A stretch of DNA of 8,850 bases from Thermoproteota archaeon (GCA_012511995.1 JAAZFA010000342.1:1-8850); one strand, 5' to 3'; shown: positions 1-6,560, numbered from the stretch's first letter. The notes: generated from the sequence alone by a model not told the origin. Program-made: numbers and translations.

Positions 1-1
1 T

Positions 2-109
2 GGTAATAGAAACGCTGATTTCCAACTGACCGATAGGTTTGCAACAACATACACAACTTCCACTGGGTTATATCATTTCACTAATTACTACTTAGTCGTA
101 TTACCTTAA
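2..109 (+). CDS. Possible 3' end of a gene entering from the left edge
   Basis: A plus-strand frame is open from base 2 to a TAA at 107-109 and encodes 35 residues rich in Thr and Tyr (GNRNADFQLTDRF near the start, TNYYLVVLP at the end). The composition would suit the end of an extracellular beta-rich protein. An open stretch this short could easily arise by chance, and the start lies outside the window, so this is only a possible partial gene. No family is recognised. Confidence 0.25.
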   Translation, partial: GNRNADFQLTDRFATTYTTSTGLYHFTNYYLVVLP

Positions 110-195
110 AAGTAAGTTATTTTGTAAAATTAATCTAAAAAAATGACTGTGGCTAGGCTGAGATTTGACAAAATATAGTAAAGATTAAAAAGTTT

Positions 196-205
196 CTTTA
201 TAAAG
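196..205. promoter_or_regulatory. Palindromic TATA-box-like sequence with no assigned gene
   Basis: The self-complementary decamer CTTTATAAAG matches the archaeal TATA consensus well and could work on either strand. No convincing gene begins 25-40 bases away on either side, so it may serve an untranslated RNA, be a relic, or be chance in AT-rich DNA. The surrounding stretch 110-343 holds nothing else I can support. Confidence 0.2.
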
Positions 206-314
206 TTAAAGTCACGTCCTACTTCTCTATATCCTAATTTCTGATTATCCATTACTTCAAAAGACAGCTGTTGCCCCGCTATTTTCTAGAGACTGCAGTT
301 CCAAATGATGACCC

Positions 315-322
315 ATAAATAC
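315..322 (+). promoter_or_regulatory. Candidate TATA box of the broken helix-turn-helix gene
   Basis: ATAAATAC lies 22-29 bases before the ATG at 344. At this distance an archaeal promoter would start transcription almost at the ATG, giving a leaderless message. No Shine-Dalgarno sequence precedes the ATG, which fits. The box itself is only a moderate match. Confidence 0.3.
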
Positions 323-343
323 AAGGCTTAAAAAGCCAAGGTA

Positions 344-844
344 ATGCAAAATATCGGAAGGAACGAGAGCGTAGGAAACGGGTTTGTGAGCTCTCAAACT
401 TGAGCCAGGAGGAGATAGCTAAGCGGTTGGGTGTTAGTGTTCGAACGGTTCAGTGGGATCAAGCTAAAATTAAGCCATATCATCTGGGGGCAGTTTAATC
501 GTTTTTGTCGAGAGCTTCGTGAAAAGAAAATGTGGGAGTATAACGAAACCTCTGAATCTTTGTCTTTGCCGCAGAGAGCTAATCTATTGATAAGGTTGCT
601 TGATCGTCAAAGAAAAGAAGAGGAAGCACATAAACGGTTTTTACGCACTTTCTTTATAGACATAGATTTGGATCGCTGTGCGGCTGACGGTTTTCCTGTA
701 GCGAAGCCTTTCATTGCCAGCCATAAAATGAATTTGAAAGATGGAATCCAATTTGTTATTGTTTTCCATAAGAATGGACAAAAATTCACCGTCAATATGG
801 GAAATTTGGCACAAAGCAACAATACTTATGCAAATCCATACTAG
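344..844 (+). pseudogene. Helix-turn-helix DNA-binding protein gene, broken by two compensating frameshifts
   Basis: The gene can be rebuilt from two frames. From 343 one frame reads NAKYRKERERRKRVCELSNL and then a clear helix-turn-helix, SQEEIAKRLGVSVRTVQWD, before ending at TAA 496-498. The other frame continues from 491 (QFNRFCRELREKK) to TAG 842-844. The ATG at 344-346 is in the second frame: ATGCAAAA where ATGGCAAAA would give MAKYRK, so one G seems lost just after the start. A surplus G in the run of five at 486-490 restores the frame. The rebuilt protein of about 165 residues has a basic N-terminus, the HTH near residues 20-40, a charged helical linker, and a C-terminal domain with FFIDIDLDRCAADGF and IQFVIVFHKNGQ. 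I infer a small DNA-binding protein; its target is unknown. Either a pseudogene or two sequencing errors would explain the breaks. Confidence 0.6.
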
Positions 845-927
845 ATCTATTCAGTAATTAGAACCGTTAATAGTTGGATGAGGAAGATTGTTTAGTGTAA
901 AAGTGATATACTGATTCTTCAAGCATT

Positions 928-1103
928 TTATGAGCTTTCATCGGCTAAAGTCAGAGGTTCATAGCCAAAGACTTCCGTCCACTTTATCTTTGCCTCATCT
1001 GGCCATCTGACGTCAGCCCTAGCCCAGAAACAGTCACTCTTCAACAACTGTTCCCAGAGTCCTTAGACGAATGTAATGGTGACTTGTCGTTGATGTCTGC
1101 TAC
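928..1103 (-). pseudogene. Small coding remnant of unknown function
   Basis: On the minus strand a frame open from 1062 to a TAA at 930-928 encodes 44 residues with a protein-like composition, including LWEQLLKSDCFWARADVRWP and KWTEVFGYEPLTLADESS. A second frame just upstream, from about 1103, encodes VADINDKSPLHSSKD, which could join it after a one-base shift. There is no start codon in the main frame. It lies directly after the broken surface-protein gene on the same strand. I do not recognise the family. The three tryptophans and regular charge pattern make chance less likely but do not exclude it. Confidence 0.3.
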
Positions 1104-1119
1104 CTAAGACAGAGTTTGG

Positions 1120-1922
1120 TTAGGTGAGTTGAACGTATTTTGGAGTTATTCTCTTGTAAAATATTGTTGCTAATAACACACCTATTGAAAGTGTAATGAA
1201 AGTCCAAACTGGAAATTCAGGGACTTGTACGTTTTGAGAAAAAGCCACCACTAAATCACCTAGCAAAGGCATTTTATACCCAGAATACATCTGCACCAAA
1301 AACCTTTGTTGAGGAGGCATTTTCTGTTAAAGTAAAATTCATCGTTGAGTAAATATTTAAGCTTGTGAAGTTAGTCTGCATCCGTATTTTGAAGTATGCT
1401 GTTGAATTATTACTTTGTATTGAAAGATATGGGCTAATATTTAGGTCATAGAGGAAAAGATAAGACCCCTTGACCATTTCAAGTGGATGCTCATAGTGAA
1501 TTTGAGTTCAAAATAATCTGAAACGTTCTCAAGATTACAGTAAATCATCCACCAGTCACCAATGGCTGTATGGTGCCGTGCCTCAGGATAAAATGGGTTT
1601 AATTGCTCCAGCTTACTTGTTTGTTATCTAAGCTTAAGCTTATGTTGGTTGTTTGTAGAGGCATGGGATAAACCATAGGTAAATCTCGATTAAATCTACA
1701 GTCTAATTGCTTTAGAAGATAGATAGGGTAATCTCCATCAATTTTAGCCCATAAAGTGCCATTTATGCTTGTAATGGTATAGTTTATGTATTCTACGGGC
1801 ATAGATAGATTTGGACTTGAAACATCAAGATTAGCAGTGGCTGGTTTGACAAATAAAGAACCCGTTAACGTTGAAATCAAGAATGCTAAAATAAAGGTTA
1901 AGGCTATCGCTTTTTTCCTCAT
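1120..1922 (-). pseudogene. Secreted, membrane-anchored surface protein gene broken by three frameshifts
   Basis: Three frames rebuild one protein of about 265 residues. It starts at ATG 1922 with a signal peptide (MRKKAIALTFILAFLISTLTG, likely cleaved after VKPATA) and continues with ELDG-like beta-rich sequence (INGTLWAKIDGDYPIYLLKQ). Near 1600 one base is missing after SWSN. A middle frame reads NPFYPEARHHTAIGDWWMIY to about 1500, where another base is missing at an A run. The next frame reads HYEHPLEMVKGSYLFLYDLN until a surplus T in the five-T run at 1298-1302 shifts it into VQMYSGYKMPLLGDLVVAF. The C-terminus carries VPEFPVWTF and a membrane helix (TFITLSIGVLLATIFY), then a short basic tail. 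This architecture is common in surface proteins of Bathyarchaeia-type genomes. Several N-glycosylation sequons (NYT, NGT, NIS, NFT) fit an exported protein. Its molecular role is unknown. Confidence 0.65.
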
Positions 1923-2000
1923 TTTAGCAATCGTGGATATATTCAGTTTAGATAGCGTTAAAAGTGTTCTTGTCTATGTTTCTGAACTAAACCTGTTTTT

Positions 2001-2198
2001 TTAAGTAAAAGCTTCTTGACTAACCACTTTGCTTTCTGTTGGTTTTGGCTGTGTTTTAAGTACAGAAATAATATTTTTAAGCGACTTATTTTTAACATTT
2101 GAATGAAGAATGCGGTCATGTGATGTCCGAGTTCGGGTGATTTTTCCATTCGAAGGGAGTTCGATGTCACGACTGCTCAAATGTCCTAGGGTGGAAGT
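2001..2198 (-). pseudogene. Open frame without ATG, hypothetical remnant
   Basis: A minus-strand frame is open for 65 codons from 2198 to a TAA at 2003-2001. It encodes a basic, hydrophilic sequence including SSRDIELPSNGKITRTRTSH and VKNKSLKNIISVLKTQPKPT. No ATG is present; a TTG at 2180-2178 would give 59 residues. The composition looks more like protein than the overlapping frame on the same strand ending at 1958. It sits about 80 bases before the broken surface-protein gene and could be the 3' end of a lost gene. No family is recognised, and chance is possible. Confidence 0.3.
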
Positions 2199-2269
2199 TC
2201 AATCCCCAAATTTTTTTTATGCCACGTTAATTTTGAGATACCTAATCAGCGTTTGGTATCAAGGATAAT

Positions 2270-2541
2270 GTGAGCAAGTTAACAATAGCCGTTACATGTC
2301 TAATTTTGGTAGTCTTTAGTTTTTCATCATTTTTCATTCAGAAAGTTGATGCTCAATAATACCCTTGACTTGTCACGAATGTGAGTGTTTCTTGTATATA
2401 ACTAAAGGAAAGATTGTAAGTGGCGTTCAGTTTTTTCAAAAATGGCAGATACCTAGCGTTGAAAACTCCCAAAGAGAGGGGCAAACGAGTACATATTCGC
2501 CTGTGGAATTCGAGTCCCATCGGGGCCGCTATTATTTTTAG
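2270..2541 (+). pseudogene. Relic of a secreted protein: signal peptide, then frame break
   Basis: A GTG at 2270, four bases after AAGGA, begins a textbook Sec signal peptide of 29 residues: MSKLTIAV, a hydrophobic core of about 16 residues, and KVDAQ at a likely cleavage point. It ends at TAA 2357-2359. In the next frame the sequence stays open from 2350 to a TAG at 2539-2541 and encodes ITKGKIVSGVQFFQKWQIPS and TYSPVEFESHRGRYYF, with two cysteines soon after the junction (CHECEC). The signal-peptide call is firm. Joining it to the downstream frame is inference. It resembles the signal peptides of the other surface proteins in this window, so it may be a degraded relative. Confidence 0.4.
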
Positions 2542-2760
2542 AAATTATCGTGCTTTTTTTGTGGATTGCTTTTAATAAATTTTAACGAACAGCAACTTTG
2601 GCCTTTGCTTCAACCGTACTCTGAAAATAGAATCAGTGTAATCTATGTTCTTATGAAGAGTTCAAATCACTGGGATGTAACGACTTCTACTCTCTTACAT
2701 TTCTCAGAGTCAAAATTGTTGAGTTTTGTTTAAATGTAAATCGCTGAAAATGCAAAAATA
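2542..2760. other. Intergenic stretch with no supported gene
   Basis: I see no convincing coding sequence, RNA gene or repeat here. The T-rich minus-strand end of the surface-protein gene lies at the right edge. One plus-strand frame is open for about 60 codons after the TAG at 2539, but its composition is not persuasive. Confidence 0.4.
2747..2760 (-). terminator. Candidate oligo-T terminator of the intact surface-protein gene
   Basis: Immediately after the TAG, the minus strand has two T runs, TTTTT (2758-2754) and TTTT (2750-2747), separated by three bases. Archaeal transcription often ends at such oligo-T stretches without a hairpin. In AT-rich DNA this is only suggestive. Confidence 0.3.
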
Positions 2761-3576
2761 CTATTCAAAAATAGCGGTGGGAGTTTCACCTGCACCTTGA
2801 TACTTTACTTGTTTTACACTACGCTTATGCAGAAATACAACAGTAAATACAATAACAACAGCAATAACACCCAACAAGGCAACTGTAACAATGGGTGATA
2901 AGCTTTGAGAGGGAAAAGATAAATCGGGGGTTGTTGTCGCTGGGTTCTTGCCTATTGTTATTGTTTGTGTGCTACTCCATTCGCTTGATTCTCCGTTAAA
3001 AAAGTTATTTAAGAAGTCGGTTTCATAGAGTGGATAAGTGTAGTACCCTATCAACGCTTGCACCTGAAAATCTACTTGGCTACCAACGGGAATGGTTCCT
3101 AATTTGAAGAAATATGGGTCGTTGGGTTTTTCAATTTGAGGCTCCATATATGATGTAATAAAATTGAATAACAGGATTGTATTATCATTATTCGAAGATA
3201 TAAGGGGTAGTTTGCTTAATAAGTGAGGAAAATAACGCCAATTACTTTCAAAGCTACCTTTAACGCTAATATTATAGAACAAATTTATAGTATTACCCTT
3301 CGAATCCTTATAAGGAGTAAATGGTTGGTTTTTAATGGTTAAGACTATCGACCTATTCTCTACAACGTTACCTGGTTCGATTGTCACGTTATCCCCTGTG
3401 TACGGGTCTATCGAAGTTTTAGGTGCTATTTCATAAGGATTATGAACAAATTCCAACGTAGCTTCAGGTACAGACGGTTTAGGTATTGATTGAGCATCAG
3501 TCGGTTGAATAACCAACAAACTTACAGTGGCTAACATAACAACAAGCAATAAGCACAGAATCTTCATTTTATACAT
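2761..3576 (-). CDS. Secreted surface protein with C-terminal membrane anchor
   Basis: The 271-residue protein has a Sec signal peptide (residues 1-29, core LCLLLVVMLATVSLLVI, likely cleaved near TDA-QS), an extracellular domain of about 200 residues, and one C-terminal membrane helix (about 228-249) followed by a basic cytoplasmic tail. The extracellular part is rich in beta-prone sequence and aromatic residues (NGNTINLFYNIS-like strands, FPHLLSKLPLIS) and has sequons at N63, N74 and N102, so it is probably glycosylated. No catalytic or metal-binding motif is visible. It is the only intact gene in the left two thirds of the window apart from the tail-fibre frame. ATG 3576 fits the TATA box at 3604-3613; the in-frame ATG at 3567 is an alternative. 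Function is unknown; an envelope or adhesion role is inferred from architecture alone. Confidence 0.8.
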   Translation of the reverse strand: MYKMKILCLLLVVMLATVSLLVIQPTDAQSIPKPSVPEATLEFVHNPYEIAPKTSIDPYTGDNVTIEPGNVVENRSIVLTIKNQPFTPYKDSKGNTINLFYNISVKGSFESNWRYFPHLLSKLPLISSNNDNTILLFNFITSYMEPQIEKPNDPYFFKLGTIPVGSQVDFQVQALIGYYTYPLYETDFLNNFFNGESSEWSSTQTITIGKNPATTTPDLSFPSQSLSPIVTVALLGVIAVVIVFTVVFLHKRSVKQVKYQGAGETPTAIFE

Positions 3577-3603
3577 TGCACTATATTTGTGTTTTTAGGG
3601 ATA

Positions 3604-3613
3604 GGATATAAAG
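3604..3613 (-). promoter_or_regulatory. TATA box of the surface-protein gene
   Basis: The minus strand reads CTTTATATCC, preceded by the A-rich element GAAAA that suits a TFB recognition element. Its centre is about 33 bases before the ATG at 3576, so transcription would begin within about ten bases of the start codon, typical of archaeal leaderless or short-leader genes. Confidence 0.5.
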
Positions 3614-3748
3614 TTTTCATAAAAATTGTTAACTTGTCAAGCTTGAGACTGTGCGAAATGTCTATTCTAACTTGCCTAATACACAGTTATTTTTTAGATG
3701 TAGACGCTTCGTCATAACAGCAAAAAGACCTAAATAAGTGATCAAATC

Positions 3749-4227
3749 ATGAACAAAGAAACCAACAGCTTTGTAGAAGGACTACCAAGAAACCAAACTC
3801 CTTACTACCCTCACCATAAAAGAATGTGTAGACCCAGACAACCCATTCAGATTCACAGACGCATACTAAACACGCAAAACATACAAAAATTGGGTCTCAC
3901 TACTCAGCTATAGGCGCTCTATTCAAAGAGTTCGTTAATTTTCTTCAAGAGCTCAATTTCTATGGATCACAACGCATAACAGTAAACGACTCTAAACTCA
4001 AAGCAACCACTCCCTCTATAAAACCTTCGATCAGAGTTCTCTTGCTGAAAGAATACACGTATGGAGAAATCAGCGCAGCATTATCTAGAAGAGTAATGAG
4101 GCAGACAAACAGGAAACAGCGTCGATGAGCAAAAAGTCGCCAACAAATTATGCCAAGAGCTAAAGCTATTCAAGTTGATAAGCTTGCAGGTTTGATAGAC
4201 AAGGAGATTAATTTCTGGGAAAATTAA
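3749..4227 (+). pseudogene. Decayed protein gene, unidentified; weak recombinase-like look
   Basis: Fragments in all three plus-strand frames line up as one protein of about 155 residues. ATG 3749 starts MNKETNSFVEGLPRNQ. After a surplus base near 3797 the frame reads LLTTLTIKECVDPDNPFRFT and meets a TAA at 3867-3869, then KTYKNWVS. From about 3895 another frame gives HYSAIGALFKEFVNFLQELN and later SIRVLLLKEYTYGEISAAL to a TGA at 4126. Another shift near 4110 gives GNSVDEQKVANKLCQELKLF, and the first of these frames resumes with DKLAGLIDKEINFWEN to TAA 4225-4227. The KTYKNWVSHYSAIGALFKEF stretch faintly resembles the helical core-binding domain of tyrosine recombinases, but no catalytic Arg/Tyr set is visible. 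That identity is a guess; the multiple lesions are clear. Confidence 0.4.
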
Positions 4228-4313
4228 GCAGTTATAGTCGCTATTTTAAAGATAAAATGTGGCATAAAAAGAAAAAGGGCATAAATTGTATAATTTTAAG
4301 GTTTGCTTGTTTT

Positions 4314-4480
4314 CTACTGTTTAGCTTTAATGTCACCGTTCTCCTTTTTTAAGGTTGCATTTTCGTCAATTATTGTCTTCACGACGGTGTTAAGTTGAAT
4401 TAGCATGTCATTGATGCTAGATTAAGTATTCCAGTCTGTTGCATAACAGGTGATACTTCTGTATTTATTTGTTGAGACAT
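4314..4480 (-). pseudogene. Small coiled-coil protein, frameshifted, downstream of the tail-fibre frame
   Basis: ATG 4480 starts MSQQINTEVSPVMQQTGILN, which runs into a TAA after 26 codons. A second frame, entered one base back near 4415, reads INDMLIQLNTVVKTIIDENA and then LKKENGDIKAKQ to TAG 4316-4314. Joined, they give about 55 residues with a heptad-like helical second half and a Gln-rich N-terminus. It follows the S74-domain frame by 45 bases on the same strand, so the two may have formed a unit, with this as an accessory or chaperone-like protein. That is inference. No family is recognised. Confidence 0.4.
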
Positions 4481-4525
4481 TTTATTCGTTCCTACTCTCT
4501 TTGATTGTTATTGAATTTTGCTATG

Positions 4526-5032
4526 CTATGACGCTACTAATTTTTCTTTTAGTTCGTTGACTTCCGCTCTTAGTTTTTGCAATTCTACGGGTAGGGGTAT
4601 TCCGAGCCATTCATAGTGAACACCTTCAGGTTTACCCTCCTTATCAAGCCAGACTAATTTTGGACAGAGTTCGCTAACTTCTTCAGCTATCAAGCCTATC
4701 ATCGTTCCTTCGTCGTTTTGACGTTGTTGGTCTTTCCAATCGAAAGTAACAGCACGTAAATTGTATATCCAAGATGTATCAGTCAGGGTTTGGATGTTTT
4801 GCTTGAATCGTATTGAAGATTGGTTGTAGCCTATTCGGTTCTTTGAATCAATATACAATGGACCTCTGTATGTTGTATTAACCAGGCTACCGGCAATTAG
4901 TACACCATCAGCAACAAATCTATAGCCGCCGCTTTGGCGTATGTATCCGCCGTTGTTCCAGAGATAGCCATTAGTGTTTCCGGTAAGGTATAGGTTTCCT
5001 GCGCTTGTTATGGTTCCGCACGCTAAATCTCC
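4526..5032 (-). CDS. Tail-fibre/spike-like protein C-terminus with S74 intramolecular chaperone domain; start missing
   Basis: The frame is open for 168 codons from 5032. Residues 1-60 are short Gly/Asn/Tyr-rich beta units (SAGNLYLTGNTNGYLWNNGG, GGYRFVADGVLIAG), as in fibre shafts. Residues 68-160 match the S74 peptidase/chaperone domain of phage tail spikes: SSIRFKQNI (S72 and K77 correspond to the Ser-Lys self-cleavage pair, with the usual Asp after Ser replaced by Ser), AVTFDWK, MIGLIAEEVSELCPKLV, and a final coiled coil (ELQKLRAEVNELKEKL) that would trimerise. In this family the domain folds the trimer and then cuts itself off. There is no ATG; a TTG at 4858 would remove the shaft. An ATG at 5042, in another frame and overlapping the preceding TGA, could be the start if one base is missing near 5036. 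It is probably a virus- or surface-derived protein with a broken 5' end. Confidence 0.65.
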   Translation of the reverse strand, partial: GDLACGTITSAGNLYLTGNTNGYLWNNGGYIRQSGGYRFVADGVLIAGSLVNTTYRGPLYIDSKNRIGYNQSSIRFKQNIQTLTDTSWIYNLRAVTFDWKDQQRQNDEGTMIGLIAEEVSELCPKLVWLDKEGKPEGVHYEWLGIPLPVELQKLRAEVNELKEKLVAS

Positions 5033-5038
5033 TCAGCC

Positions 5039-5596
5039 TCATACGAACGACTCCTCAACAATATTGTCCACTTTTCTATAGAAAGCTACGTCTCGTGTAT
5101 CATAGACGTCTGGTTCAGGTTCTTTATAGTTTGCCGCAAGTTTGGGACGTTCATATTCCATGCCCTTTTTCATAATCCAAGATATCGTGTTGAAATTATA
5201 AATAGCCCCGAAAAAGCCCCAGGGTAGTCGGTTTAAAATTGTATTTAGCAGCTTTTTCTTCCAAGTATTTACTCTTAGCATTTGCTGCAATTTCGGGTTT
5301 GTCTGGATTGAGTTTCTCGGCTGCAGAGCCACAATTGACAAACAGCGCTAATTTTTTTGAAGCTAAATCCTTTTTGTGCTTTTTAAGAAAGTCTTCGTGA
5401 TCACTAGTCCAGCGTCCCATCTGAATTCCGCTACCAACGATAACTAGGGAATATTCGGTTACTGTTTGAATTTTTTCTTTTTGGCATTCACAACTTTGGC
5501 TTCTACGCTTTTTTTTGAAGTGTTTGAGCGATTTGTTTTGCAGTAACTTCAGCTGTCCCGGTCCTTGTACCGTAAACAATCAACGCTTTATTTCAT
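5039..5596 (-). pseudogene. Flavodoxin-domain protein gene broken by at least four frameshifts
   Basis: Across several frames the gene spells a flavodoxin fold of about 175-180 residues. After ATG 5596 and a surplus base, the frame reads ALIVYGTRTGTAEVTAKQIA, in which GTRTGTAEVT is the FMN phosphate-binding loop. One base is missing at the A8 run (T8 at 5509-5516 on the plus strand), giving VEAKVVNAKK, and another near the A6 run at 5471-5476. The next frame gives TEYSLVIVGSGIQMGRWTSD and SKKLALFVNCGSA, typical of the flavodoxin/HemG-like family. A surplus base at 5211-5215 shifts it to GLFGAIYNFNTISWIMKKGM and the C-terminus ending at 5039. Such proteins bind FMN and act in electron transfer or porphyrinogen oxidation; this copy cannot be translated as it stands. 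It lies 83 bases downstream of the intact operon, on the same strand. Confidence 0.65.
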
Positions 5597-5637
5597 TTTG
5601 GTATACCCCATTTTGTTAATTCAATCTTTTCTCAATT

Positions 5638-5654
5638 TAATTTTGTCAAAATTA
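5638..5654. repeat. Perfect 17-base palindrome between operon end and flavodoxin gene
   Basis: TAATTTTG and its exact complement CAAAATTA flank a single central base. The one-base centre makes an RNA hairpin poor, so a protein-binding site is more likely than a terminator. It lies 42-58 bases upstream of the flavodoxin ATG (5596), where an archaeal regulator or promoter element would sit, and 26 bases after the operon's last stop codon. AT-rich sequence makes chance palindromes commoner. Confidence 0.4.
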
Positions 5655-5679
5655 CTAGGTTCAGTGGGAGCTTGCAAGT

Positions 5680-6558
5680 TTATCCAAGAGTAGAAACTGT
5701 TTTTGCCTCTTGTAATGCTTTGGGTATGTTGGAGAGCATTTCCCAAACCTTTGTTGATGGATTTGGGTTGGAATATTTACCCATTAGCCTGTTGGTTTTA
5801 GCTGCGATTATTGCCGCATGTTTAATATCAAGACCTGAGTCAATCAGTGAGGAAACAATACCTGATAAACTGTCACCAGTTCCGCCAATAGGCTCTAAAG
5901 CCGCAACACTTGGCTCTACAACTTTTGCAACTACAGTTGCTCTGTCAACAACGTAGTCAATTGCGCCTTTAACTAAGAGGAAATTGGATGCGTTAGAATA
6001 TTCGTAGGCTTGCTTGATTAAGCTGTCCACGTCGTTGGCATTTTCAAACAGGTAGTTTCGAACGTATGCTGGGTGAACCGCTTCTGGGTCGGCAAGGAAA
6101 GCCATTTCACCAAGGTCAGGTGTAAATAAGTCGAATTCTTTTGCTATTCCAGCTGCTTTTGCAACATACATCGCCCCTGCGTCGGCTACGAGGATTGCGT
6201 TCGGTTTTCTCTTTAACCTCTTAACGGCTTCTTTTATGTATAAAATGTTAGGTTTGATGTAGTGTAATGCAAAGATCTCTTGGTTTGAAGAGGCATGAAG
6301 TGAACATTTTTGGTCGCGTAGAAAGCGATATATCAGGTTGCTTCCATCACCTGAACCTGTGTCACCGGCGAGGATTGCTTGAGGGGTTTTAATTCCTAAA
6401 GACCCAGAAGTTGTTACTGCAGCTGCAATCATAACGCTTGTTCCGTTAATTAGGGGAAGCTCTAAATCATCAACTTTTAATTTTCCATTGCTGAATTTAC
6501 ATGAACCCAATGTCAAGGGCATTCCTTTAAGCGGCACAGTGCCAATAATGGTTAACAT
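5680..6558 (-). CDS. Ribokinase-fold protein related to NAD(P)H-hydrate dehydratase, substrate unknown
   Basis: From ATG 6558 the protein has 292 residues, normal for a stand-alone ribokinase-like domain. Numbering from the upstream TTG, visible landmarks are the first strand LTIIGTVPL, a Gly-rich AGDTGSGDGSN loop (66-75), TPDLGEMAFL (148-157; TPxPGE in NAD(P)HX dehydratases), LVKGA (197-201), and the anion-hole/catalytic motif GGTGDSLSG (227-235), whose Asp is the usual base in this superfamily. These place it near the COG0063-type enzymes that repair hydrated NAD(P)H, but the altered TPxPGE motif and the lack of the epimerase partner domain leave its substrate open. A TTG at 6564 overlaps the DUF3343 stop as TTGA and would add two residues; I prefer ATG because it begins the first strand. 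It is the last gene of the sulfur/selenium operon, so it may act on a small molecule linked to that pathway. Confidence 0.75.
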   Translation of the reverse strand: MLTIIGTVPLKGMPLTLGSCKFSNGKLKVDDLELPLINGTSVMIAAAVTTSGSLGIKTPQAILAGDTGSGDGSNLIYRFLRDQKCSLHASSNQEIFALHYIKPNILYIKEAVKRLKRKPNAILVADAGAMYVAKAAGIAKEFDLFTPDLGEMAFLADPEAVHPAYVRNYLFENANDVDSLIKQAYEYSNASNFLLVKGAIDYVVDRATVVAKVVEPSVAALEPIGGTGDSLSGIVSSLIDSGLDIKHAAIIAAKTNRLMGKYSNPNPSTKVWEMLSNIPKALQEAKTVSTLG

Positions 6559-6560
6559 TT

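Noticed and set aside
1958..2170. Minus-strand 70-codon frame
   Set aside because: It overlaps the 2001-2198 frame in another phase; its Lys/Leu/Gln-rich translation looks like a shadow of it.
2150..2210. Second tRNA-like T-arm (GTTCAATCC) followed by eight T
   Set aside because: The stem bases do not pair and no acceptor partner exists; the stretch is better explained by the minus-strand frame 2001-2198.
2419..2530. Complete tRNA gene
   Set aside because: A T-arm-like motif is present near 2505, but no matching 5' acceptor strand, D-arm or anticodon arm can be drawn upstream. AGTGGC at 2419 pairs with GCCGCT only if three extra bases are allowed beside the T-arm.
2350..2730. Plus-strand frame with a single TAG, suggesting pyrrolysine read-through
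   Set aside because: The part after the TAG does not look like conserved protein, the frame has no start of its own, and no pyrrolysine genes are visible in the window.
5672..5956. Plus-strand open frame inside the kinase-like gene
   Set aside because: It is antisense to conserved motifs including GGTGDSLSG; a shadow of that gene.
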